A stretch of DNA of 64,000 nt from contig CAVXQP010000012.1 in assembly GCA_963763955.1 (NCBI GenBank), positions 1 through 64,000 of the forward strand. Direction: 5' to 3'. The DNA comes from DASUPK01 sp963763955. GTDB lineage: Bacteria > Actinomycetota > Thermoleophilia > Solirubrobacterales > 70-9. The first letter of the stretch is position 1. Each line of letters begins with the position of its first letter. Made by a program: the position numbers and the translations under genes. Positions 51,662-59,344 of this stretch are shown here, one piece after another. Under the pieces are notes generated by a model. It ran no database searches, was not told the DNA's origin, and was given only the letters and a program-made list of their open reading frames with translations.

Positions 51662-52952
51662 ATGCCGGCCCTGCCCGACTCCGCACGCCACCTGGTGATC
51701 GGCGCCGGCGTGCACGGGCTCTCCACCGCCTGGCACCTCGCCGCGGCGGGGGAGGAGGCGCTGGTGGTGGACAAATCCGAGGTCGCGGCCGGGGCGTCGG
51801 GGATCGCCTGCGGGGTGATCCGGAACAACTACTTCCAGCCGGCGATGCAGGAGCTGATGGCCGCGTGCGTCGAGATCTGGGAGTCGGATCCCGAGGGCCT
51901 CAGCTACCACGGCTCAGGCTACGTCGCCCTCGGTCCCCCAGCCCAGGAGGAGGAGTTGGCCGAGGTCTTCGAGCGCCAGCAGCAGATCGGCTACCCCTCG
52001 GAGCTCCACACCGGCGAGGACGAGGTGGCGGCCCACATGCGGGGCATGTTCGGCGACTGGCGCGCGGAGGGGCTGACGGCCTGCCTGCACGAGCGCGCCG
52101 GCGGCTTCGCCTTCAACCGCGAGTCGATGCTCGGTCTGGCCGACAAGGCTCGGGCGGCCGGCGCATCCATCCTCGAGGGCGTCGAGGTCACCGGTTTCTC
52201 CTTGGACGGCTCGGGCGCCGTGAGCGCCGTACACACGACGGCCGGTGAGATCCAGGTGGACCAGGTGGTCGTCGCCGTCGGCCCGTGGATCGCCTCCCTC
52301 TGGGAGATGCTCGGCCAGCCCGACCAGATCGACGTTCGCCAGCCGGACGGCTCGGTGGAACGCGATTTGCCGATGTGGACGTACTGGTACCTCCAGGAGG
52401 GAGAGGTGGCGCTCCCGCCCTCGACGCTCATGACCGACGATGGGCGAGAGTCGCCGGTGCTGCACGTCGACTCGCACCGGCCCCTGTTCGACGACGACGG
52501 CAGGCTGATCACCGACGAGCCCTGGGGGATCTACGTGAAGCCGGACCGGCGAACGGTCCAGGGCGGCGCCCAGCCCCTCGACCGTCGGCCCGAGCTTCGA
52601 GGTGGACCCGTACCCGACCGGCAGCGTGGAGCCGGGATTCCCGGATCTCTGGTGCGCGGCGCTCTCCCACTGCATGGAGCGGTTCCGGGGCTGCCGCCGA
52701 GCGTACGTGCAGGAGCGGTCGGGAGGTGCAGGCGCGTTCAGCCCTGACAACTTCCCCGTCTTCGACAGGATGCTCCCCAACGTGTACGTGGCCGCGGACT
52801 CGAACCACGGCTACAAGATGATCGCCGTCGGGCGGGAGGTCGCCCGCGAGCTCCAGGGCGAGCACTCCTCCCTCCTCCACCCCTTCCGCTTCGAGCGCTT
52901 CCAGACGGGTGACCTGCACCCCGTCTCGAGCAGCCCCTACCCGTGGAGCTGA
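51662..52952 (+). CDS. FAD-dependent amine oxidase (DAO family) 1, one frameshift
   Basis: About 429 residues. The Rossmann start is HLVIGAGVHGLSTAWHLAAAG, followed by EVAAGASGIACGVIRNNYFQ, where flavin may be contacted. DQVVVAVGPWIASLWEML is the second FAD region, and DNFPVFDRMLPNVYVAADSNHGYKM the C-terminal FAD loop. It resembles sarcosine/dimethylglycine oxidase beta subunits. One extra G near 52575 breaks the frame; without it, TVGPSFEVDPYPTGSVEPGF follows. It shares its ending SSSPYPW with the next gene, so the two are tandem paralogues. Confidence 0.82.
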
Positions 52953-54223
52953 GAGGCGCAAGCCACGTCGTCATCGGCGGCGGCGTCCACGGCCTCTCCG
53001 CGGCCTGGCGCCTGGCGGAACGCGGCGCCGACGTGCTGGTCCTCGAGAAGGACCGGATCGGCGCCGGCGCGTCCGGCCTCGCCGGCGGCATCGTGCGGAA
53101 CTACTACCGCTCGCCGGCGGTCACAGACCTGATCCGCCAATCGGTCGAGATGTTCGAGGCCGACCCGGGCGGCTACGGCTTCAGGCAGGTCGGTTACCTC
53201 GCCGCCGTGCCGCGCGCCCAGGTCGAGGATCTGGTGGCGATCCGCGATCAACACGAGAGCGCGGGGTACGAGTCGGAGCTGGTGGTGGGCGCGGAGAGCT
53301 GCCGCGAGTACCTGACCTGGACGTGGCCCGACTGGGAGGCGCCGGTGGAGGCCGTCCTCTACGAGAGCCGGGGAGGCTGGGCCGACGCGATGCAGACGGT
53401 GCGACACCTGGCCGAGCGTGCGCGCATGGCGGGAACGCGCCTCGCCGAGGGCGTCGAGCTGACCGGCTTCGAGCTCGGATCCGATGGGGCCGAGGCCGTG
53501 CTCACCTCCAGCGGCAGGATCGAGTGCGAGGCGGTGGTCGCGGCACCCGGCCCCTGGGCCGCCCGCCTCTGGGAGATGCTGGGCCAGTCCCCCGAGATCC
53601 TTCTCGCCGGCGACGAGCGGGCCAAGCCCCTGATCTCGTACTGGAAGGCGCAGGAGGGCCAGTTTGTCCTCCCGGCCATGGGCCTCGGCGGCCGAGCGGG
53701 ACGTGAGGCCCCCGTCGTCCACCTCGACCAGGCCGGCGGGCTGCGCTCCGATCGCGACGGGCGCACGCTGCTCCCCGGGGCGTGGGGCATCTACTTCCAC
53801 ATGGGCCGGACCGGAACCGGTGTGACCGGCGGCGGGCTTCCGGTCCTGCTCTCCGAGCCGGAGCTCGACCCGTACGGACCCGGCAATCCGGCACACGCGG
53901 CCGAGCCTGAGTTCGCAGAGTTCTTCGAGTCGGGGCTGGCGACCGCATTCGGGCGGTTCCGCGGGCGCAGCGGCGAATGGCAGGTCACGCCGGCGGGCGG
54001 CATCGTGGCCCACACCCCGGACAACTATCCGGTGTGCGATTGGGTGTTGCCGAACGCCTACGCGATCGTGGACTCGGGCCACGGCTTCAAGATGCTCGCC
54101 CTGGGGCGCCTGGCCGCGGACGATGTCCTCGACGGCGAACCGGCCCTCGACTCCTACAGGCTCTCCCGCTTCGCTCGGGGCGAGACCCACCTCGCCTCCT
54201 CGAGCCCCTACCCGTGGACCTGA
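52943..54223 (+). CDS. FAD-dependent amine oxidase (DAO family) 2
   Basis: A 426-residue intact paralogue of the preceding gene: HVVIGGGVHGLSAAWRLAER, GAGASGLAGGIVRNYYRSPA, GPWAARLWEMLGQSPEIL and DNYPVCDWVLPNAYAIVDSG, ending SSSPYPWT. Its GTG start lies ten bases inside the end of gene 1, so they are coupled and may form a heteromer, or oxidise two related N-methyl compounds. The covalent-flavin cysteine of monomeric sarcosine oxidase is not obvious. Confidence 0.87.
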   Translation: MELRGASHVVIGGGVHGLSAAWRLAERGADVLVLEKDRIGAGASGLAGGIVRNYYRSPAVTDLIRQSVEMFEADPGGYGFRQVGYLAAVPRAQVEDLVAIRDQHESAGYESELVVGAESCREYLTWTWPDWEAPVEAVLYESRGGWADAMQTVRHLAERARMAGTRLAEGVELTGFELGSDGAEAVLTSSGRIECEAVVAAPGPWAARLWEMLGQSPEILLAGDERAKPLISYWKAQEGQFVLPAMGLGGRAGREAPVVHLDQAGGLRSDRDGRTLLPGAWGIYFHMGRTGTGVTGGGLPVLLSEPELDPYGPGNPAHAAEPEFAEFFESGLATAFGRFRGRSGEWQVTPAGGIVAHTPDNYPVCDWVLPNAYAIVDSGHGFKMLALGRLAADDVLDGEPALDSYRLSRFARGETHLASSSPYPWT

Positions 54224-54246
54224 GTTTGGGATCCCGCGTAACCGGG

Positions 54247-55023
54247 TCAGCTGCCCGCCTTGCCGTCCTCGTCCTGTGAGACCTGGAGGCTTCGCATCAC
54301 GTGCAGATCGATGGAACCTGGCGCGAATACCTGGGTGGAGTACTGCACCGCCTGACCCTCCGCCAGGTGCATGACCTCGATCAGCTCCAGCGTGGCGGTG
54401 ACCCGCGTCGCATCCAGCGCCAGCCCCAGCCGGCTGTCAGGCTCCACGAGCCGCGGTCGCACATGCGTTCTCGCGAACGCGATCGGGACGTCGTTCTCGA
54501 CCAGAACGTCGAGCACCATCTTGCCCGACTCGACCGCCGCGCGGAGATCGTCCGGCGGAGGCAGCGGGATGTCCGGGTGGACGATGTCGCGCATGTGGGC
54601 GGCGACTGTTCCGTCGGCGACAAGGGTCCGCTGGATCAGCGGCGCCCGCACTCCCCTGCGGACTGCCAGCGCCTCGGCCACGTAGCCCGGCGTTCGCACC
54701 TGCTCGACGGAGACGTTGAGCGCGGTCAGCCGCTTGCCCTGCCGGCGTGCCAGCGAGGTGTAGGACTCGAGCACCTCGAGACCCTCGCTGAAGGCTGCGG
54801 GGAGTGCCACCCTCCCGACGAACGTACCGCTGCCCTGCCTTCGGTTCACTTCGCCATTGCTCTCGAGGCGCTCCAGAGCAAGCCGCAGGGTTCCCCTTGA
54901 GACGCCGAGGGAGCCGGCCAGCTCCTTTTCGGGTGGCAGACGATCCCCCGGGCGAGCGCGTCCGGGCGCCAGCCGCTGGCGGAGCGCGGTCTCGGTCACA
55001 TCCACCATCGAGGGTCGAGACAC
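54247..55023 (-). CDS. GntR/UTRA transcriptional regulator
   Basis: A 258-residue regulator. The N-terminal winged helix has RPGDRLPPEKELAGSLGVSR and GTLRLALERLESNGEVNRRQ with GSGTF, typical of the HutC subfamily. The UTRA effector domain (about 95-245) binds a small ligand. It is convergent with the amine oxidase pair and in line with fchA/fhs, so it may sense an amine, amino acid or folate-linked metabolite. The start could be GTG 55023 or ATG 55008. Confidence 0.88.
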   Translation of the reverse strand: MSRPSMVDVTETALRQRLAPGRARPGDRLPPEKELAGSLGVSRGTLRLALERLESNGEVNRRQGSGTFVGRVALPAAFSEGLEVLESYTSLARRQGKRLTALNVSVEQVRTPGYVAEALAVRRGVRAPLIQRTLVADGTVAAHMRDIVHPDIPLPPPDDLRAAVESGKMVLDVLVENDVPIAFARTHVRPRLVEPDSRLGLALDATRVTATLELIEVMHLAEGQAVQYSTQVFAPGSIDLHVMRSLQVSQDEDGKAGS

Positions 55024-55053
55024 AGGCGCGAGCGTAGCCAGTTCGCGGGGCGC

Positions 55054-55680
55054 TCAGTCCGCCCCGGGATCCCCTGCAGGGCGGCCCGAGGGCGCAGTGC
55101 GATCGACCCCGGTGCGGGACGCACGCACGGCGAGATCCGCCGCGGCGCGCGCGCGTGCCGGGCGGGGATCCTCAGGGTCCCCGGCGAGGTTCGCCTCGAC
55201 CAACCGGGCGCAACCGAGTGCCGCTGCCGCGGCGAGTTCCCCGGCCACGACCGCGTCCGCCGTGAACGCCCAGTTCCCGGCGGCGACGACCTCAGCGGCG
55301 CGCTCGGCGACCGCAGCGGCATCCTCGGCGATCGCCAGTGGCGGATCGCTGGCTCGATCCAGCGCCCTGGCCAGGTCGCGCCCCTTGCCGGCGGTGGCCA
55401 CCTGAGCGTAGGCACGCGCATCCTCATCGCCGGCGGCGAGCAAGCGCCTTCGCAGCTTGCCGGCCTGCTTCGCCAGCCCACGCATCCGGTCCGCGGCCTC
55501 TGCACCGGCGCCCCGGTCCTGCGCAGCAATCCGCTGGGCGGCCAGAGCAGCTGCGAGCTCGACCAGTCCGGCGGCGGCGGCGGCGGTGAACGCCGAGGCG
55601 ACACCGGCGGCAGCCGCCTCCCGCGGCGAGGCCAGGTCTGCCAGGGCCTCAACAACGCGTTGGCTGGCGAGCTCGGTCAT
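55054..55680 (-). CDS. Cyclodeaminase/methenyl-THF cyclohydrolase family protein
   Basis: A 208-residue, all-helical, Ala-rich protein of the FTCD-C/FchA family, which converts methenyl-THF to 10-formyl-THF (FchA) or deaminates formimino-THF. The fold pattern (ADLASPREAAAAGVASAFTA, KLRRRLLAAGDEDARAYAQV) fits, but the usual P-G-G-G loop near residue 20 is replaced by PREAAAAG, so activity should be checked. It sits eight bases from the fhs stop, on the same strand and downstream of it. Confidence 0.7.
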   Translation of the reverse strand: MTELASQRVVEALADLASPREAAAAGVASAFTAAAAAGLVELAAALAAQRIAAQDRGAGAEAADRMRGLAKQAGKLRRRLLAAGDEDARAYAQVATAGKGRDLARALDRASDPPLAIAEDAAAVAERAAEVVAAGNWAFTADAVVAGELAAAAALGCARLVEANLAGDPEDPRPARARAAADLAVRASRTGVDRTAPSGRPAGDPGAD

Positions 55681-55688
55681 CCCTCAGA

Positions 55689-57365
55689 CTAGAACAGCCC
55701 TACCGTCCGGCCCTGGGCGTCGACGTCGACGTTGTGGGCGGCCGGCGTTTTGCCCAAGCCTGGCATCTGCTGGATCGCGCCACACAGCGGCACCAGCCAA
55801 CCGGCGCCCGTGTAGGCGCGGACGTCCCGGACAGGGAGCTGGAAATCGGTCGGCGCACCGAGCAGCTCGGGGTCCGCCGATAGGGAGAGCGGGGTCTTCG
55901 CCATGCAGACCGGCAGATGGGCGAGGCCCTGGTCCGTGAACTGCTGGATCTTCCGCTCCGCCTCGAGGTAGTAGACGATCTCCGTGGCGCCGTAGATGCG
56001 CGTTCCGATGGTCTCGATCTTGGACTTGACGTCGTCGTCGTCGTCGTAGAGAAGGCTGAGATCATTGGGCCCGTCGCAAGCGGCGACCACAGCCTCAGCC
56101 AGCTCAGCCGTCCCCTTGCCGCCGTCCGCGAAGCCGGTGCTGACCGCGGCTCCCGCCGCGCCCCCTTCGTCGGCTAGGCGCCGGACCAACTCGACCTCCT
56201 CGTCGGTGTCCTCCGGCCGGCGATTGACCGCCACCACGGCGGGCAAGCCGAATTCCTTGACGATTCCGAGATGCCGATGGAGGTTGGCGATCCCGGCCTC
56301 GATCGCCTCTCGGGCCCGCTTCTTGCTCGCCCCCTCGCCCTCATCGAGACCCCCGTGGTGCTTGAGGGCTCGCGCCGTTGCGACCAGGACCACCGCGTTG
56401 GGGCTGATCCCACCGGCGCGACAGACGATGTCGATGAATTTCTCCATTCCCATGTCCGACCCGAACCCCGACTCGGTCACGACGTAGTCGCCCAGCTTCA
56501 GGCCAAGCAGGTCGGCGATCAGCGAAGAGTTGCCGTGGGCGATGTTCGCGAACGGCCCGGCGTGCATCAGGCAGGGCTGTCCCTCGAGGGTCTGGATCAA
56601 GTTCGGTTTGATCGCGTCCTTCAACAACACGGTCATGGCTCCGGCTGCCCCCAAGTCGTCGGCGGTCACCGGCTCCCCCTCGTGAGAGTAGGCGGCGGTG
56701 ACATTGCCCAGCCGCTTTCGGAGGTCGTGGATGTCCCGAGCCACGGCCAGGATCGCCATCACCTCGGAGGCGGCTGTGATGTCGAATCCGCTCTCGCGGG
56801 GGTAACCGTTGGCCGGGCCGCCGAGGCCCAGTGCCACCGCGCGTAGGGCCCGATCGTTCACGTCCACGGCTCGCTTCCAGGTCACCCGCAGGGCGTCGAT
56901 GTCGTGCGGGTTGCCGTGCAGGATCGAGGCATCGAGCAGGGCGGCGAGCAGGTTGTTGGCGGCGCCGATCGCGTGGATATCGCCGGTGAAGTGCAAGTTG
57001 AGATCCTCCATGGGAACCACCTGGGCGAGCCCACCGCCTGCGGCGCCTCCCTTGATCCCGAACACCGGACCGAGGGAGGGCTCCCTCAGGCAGAGGACCG
57101 GGCTCTTGCCGATGTGCCCCAAGCCCTCGGTCAAGCCCACCGAGGTCGTTGTCTTGCCCTCGCCGGCTCTTGTCGGGGTCATTCCGGCGACGCAGATCAG
57201 CTTGGCGTCGGGCTTGCTGGAGAGCCGGTCGATCGCGTCGAGCGAGACCTTCGCCTTGTAGCGCCCGTAGGGCTCGACCTCGTCGGGCTCGAGCCCGATT
57301 CGCGCGCCAATCACGTCGATCGGTTCGAGCTGCGCTTCCTGGGCGATCTCAAGACTCGTCTTCAT
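55689..57365 (-). CDS. fhs: Formate-tetrahydrofolate ligase
   Basis: A 558-residue enzyme joining formate and THF with ATP to give 10-formyl-THF, or running backwards to make ATP during C1 oxidation. The P-loop is TPTRAGEGKTTTSVGL, followed by SLGPVFGIKGGAAGGGLAQV and FTGDIHAIGAANNLLAALLD, all family hallmarks; GFGSDMGMEKFIDIVCR and AHNVDVDAQGRTVGLF (end) also match. Length is standard. GGAGAGAAGGAAG precedes ATG 57365. It lies between a cyclohydrolase-family gene and the sarcosine-oxidase-type operon, as expected for THF-linked C1 metabolism. Confidence 0.93.
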   Translation of the reverse strand: MKTSLEIAQEAQLEPIDVIGARIGLEPDEVEPYGRYKAKVSLDAIDRLSSKPDAKLICVAGMTPTRAGEGKTTTSVGLTEGLGHIGKSPVLCLREPSLGPVFGIKGGAAGGGLAQVVPMEDLNLHFTGDIHAIGAANNLLAALLDASILHGNPHDIDALRVTWKRAVDVNDRALRAVALGLGGPANGYPRESGFDITAASEVMAILAVARDIHDLRKRLGNVTAAYSHEGEPVTADDLGAAGAMTVLLKDAIKPNLIQTLEGQPCLMHAGPFANIAHGNSSLIADLLGLKLGDYVVTESGFGSDMGMEKFIDIVCRAGGISPNAVVLVATARALKHHGGLDEGEGASKKRAREAIEAGIANLHRHLGIVKEFGLPAVVAVNRRPEDTDEEVELVRRLADEGGAAGAAVSTGFADGGKGTAELAEAVVAACDGPNDLSLLYDDDDDVKSKIETIGTRIYGATEIVYYLEAERKIQQFTDQGLAHLPVCMAKTPLSLSADPELLGAPTDFQLPVRDVRAYTGAGWLVPLCGAIQQMPGLGKTPAAHNVDVDAQGRTVGLF

Positions 57366-57387
57366 CTCTTCCTTCTCTCCATATCGA

Positions 57388-58605
57388 TCAATGCGAGACT
57401 GCCGCCGCCCCAATCTCGGATACCAGCCGGTCCTCGTAGAAGCGCTCGAGCGCGAACGACTGGATCAGCTCCGGGACGTCGCCTGTGGCGATCAGCTCGG
57501 CCATCGTCTTGCCGACAATCGGGGCGGCTTTGAAGCCGTAGGTGCCCCAGCCGGCGCTGAGCAGAAAGCCGTCAACCTCGGTGCGGCCGAGGATCGGGCT
57601 GTAGTCGGGAGTGATGTCGCAGAGCCCCGCCCAGCTCCGCAGGATGCGCGCGCGCTCGAGTTGGGGGAAGAGCTCGAGGGTGTGGCGGGAGCACTCCTGG
57701 AGGAAGGTGAGCGTCCCCTGTTGGCGGTAGGTGGTCCAGGGCTCGATCTCGGCGCCGATCAGGAACTCTCCGCGGTCGGTCTGAGAGATGTAGACGTGCA
57801 TCTGGGAGGAGACGACGACGACGTCGAGCAGCGGCTTCAGCGGCTCGGTCACGAAGGCCTGGAGGATGTGGGTGGTGATCGGAAGCTCGATCCCGGCGAG
57901 CGCGGCGACCGTAGAGCTCCACCCGGCGGTGGCGCTGACGACCGTGCCGGCGTCGATCCTTCTGCCGTCGGCGAGGGCGACGCCGGTGGCACGCCCGTTG
58001 GAGCGCTCGATCCCGGTGACCTGTTGATACGGGTGGATCTCGGCACCCGCCGCGTCCGCGCCACTCGCCAAGCCCCAGACCACCGCGTCATGGCGGATGA
58101 TCCCGCCGGGCGGGTGGTAGAGCGCACCCATCACGGGATACACCGCGTCGGGGCTGAACGACATCGCCGGCACCAGCTCCGCGATCTCCTTCGGGCCGAT
58201 CACGCGGGAGTCGATCCGCGCCAGCCGATTGACCTCGGCGCGCTCGTTCATCACGAACATGGCGCGGTCGGTGTGCGCCAGGGTCAGATGGCCCTGTTGT
58301 GAGAACAGCAGGTTGAAGCTCAATTCCGCCGAGAGCCGCTCGTAGAGCCGCACCGAGGCGTCGTAGAAGCGGGCCCCCTCGGGGGTCTTGTAGTTCGAGC
58401 GCAGGATGGTGGTGTTGCGCCCCGCGGCGCCGGAGCCGATGTAGCCCTGCTCGAGTACGCACACATCGGTGATCCCGTGGTCGCGCGCGAGGTAGTAGGC
58501 GAGCGCCAGCCCGTGCGAGCCGCCCCCGATGATGACCACGTCGTAGCGGTCCCGGAGCTCGGGCGTACGGCGCCACATACGGCGCTTCCGGAATAGGTCA
58601 CGCAT
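57388..58605 (-). CDS. soxB: Heterotetrameric sarcosine oxidase/N-methylglutamate dehydrogenase beta subunit
   Basis: A 405-residue flavoprotein: DVVIIGGGSHGLALAYYLAR (FAD), SGAAGRNTTILRSNYKTPEG (typical of SoxB/MgdA), GWSSTVAALAGIELPITTHI and PDYSPILGRTEVDGFLLSAG plus GWGTYGFKAAP (C-terminal FAD loop). It holds the amine-oxidising site of the tetramer. ATG 58605 overlaps the end of soxG by eight bases. The gene order read along the strand is D, A, G, B. Homology alone does not separate the sarcosine and N-methylglutamate enzymes. Confidence 0.92.
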   Translation of the reverse strand: MRDLFRKRRMWRRTPELRDRYDVVIIGGGSHGLALAYYLARDHGITDVCVLEQGYIGSGAAGRNTTILRSNYKTPEGARFYDASVRLYERLSAELSFNLLFSQQGHLTLAHTDRAMFVMNERAEVNRLARIDSRVIGPKEIAELVPAMSFSPDAVYPVMGALYHPPGGIIRHDAVVWGLASGADAAGAEIHPYQQVTGIERSNGRATGVALADGRRIDAGTVVSATAGWSSTVAALAGIELPITTHILQAFVTEPLKPLLDVVVVSSQMHVYISQTDRGEFLIGAEIEPWTTYRQQGTLTFLQECSRHTLELFPQLERARILRSWAGLCDITPDYSPILGRTEVDGFLLSAGWGTYGFKAAPIVGKTMAELIATGDVPELIQSFALERFYEDRLVSEIGAAAVSH

Positions 58606-59344
58606 GGACGCTCCCCTCGGCGATCGTCCTCGCCCCGAGTGCGGTCGTGCCGACCGCCCTTCCACCCAGGTGGTGTGCCGCGTCGACGAACACGGTCCAG
58701 ACGTAGTGGGCGAATCCGGCTCCGAAGAGGTGCAGGAAGAGATCGGGCCCCTGGTGCAGCACCATCCCCGGCGTGCGGGCCACCGACACCGGGGCGAAGT
58801 CGCCCTCGGCGAAATGCCCGGGACGGAGATCGAGCGCCATCGTCCGCGCGAACGTCTCGCGGCTCAGTGGCCCGGCAACGGCATTCGAGCCGTATGCCGC
58901 CGTCATCTCGATCACGGACGCGAACGGGGCGGCGGACGCGGCGACCTCGAGGCTCTCGCGCACCTCAGCCGTCCGCTCGGGCGGGGTCAGGGCCAGCACG
59001 CGGCCCAGCGTCATCGGGCACCACCAAACCTCTTCGTGGAGCTTCGCGTTCCCAGCCGCGACCGCGCCCCCGTCCGTGAGCTCGCCGACGATCGATGAGA
59101 CAACCGCCGGGTCGGCCTGAAGCTCCAGCTTGCCCAGGAAGGAGAGGTCGGCGACCCCGATGGAATCCCTGCAGGCGACCGCCTCTGCGCTTGGATGCCC
59201 GTAGTCGGTCACCACCCTCCAGCCGGCGCGCTCTGTGAAGTTCGCGCCCTGGTCGCGGAGAGTCCATTCGATCGGGCTGCGAAGCGCCGGCCGGACCCCG
59301 TTCACCGGCTCAGCGGAATCGGGCGCCAGGAACTCGAAGCTCAT
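58598..59344 (-). CDS. soxG: Heterotetrameric sarcosine oxidase gamma subunit type
   Basis: A 248-residue GcvT-like protein: DYGHPSAEAVACRDSIGVAD and LDLRPGHFAEGDFAPVSVAR, LHLFGAGFAHYVWTVFVDAA match SoxG/MgdD. It is a structural subunit of the tetramer. ATG 59344 overlaps the soxA stop (ATGA), and its stop overlaps the soxB start. Confidence 0.88.
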   Translation of the reverse strand: MSFEFLAPDSAEPVNGVRPALRSPIEWTLRDQGANFTERAGWRVVTDYGHPSAEAVACRDSIGVADLSFLGKLELQADPAVVSSIVGELTDGGAVAAGNAKLHEEVWWCPMTLGRVLALTPPERTAEVRESLEVAASAAPFASVIEMTAAYGSNAVAGPLSRETFARTMALDLRPGHFAEGDFAPVSVARTPGMVLHQGPDLFLHLFGAGFAHYVWTVFVDAAHHLGGRAVGTTALGARTIAEGSVHA

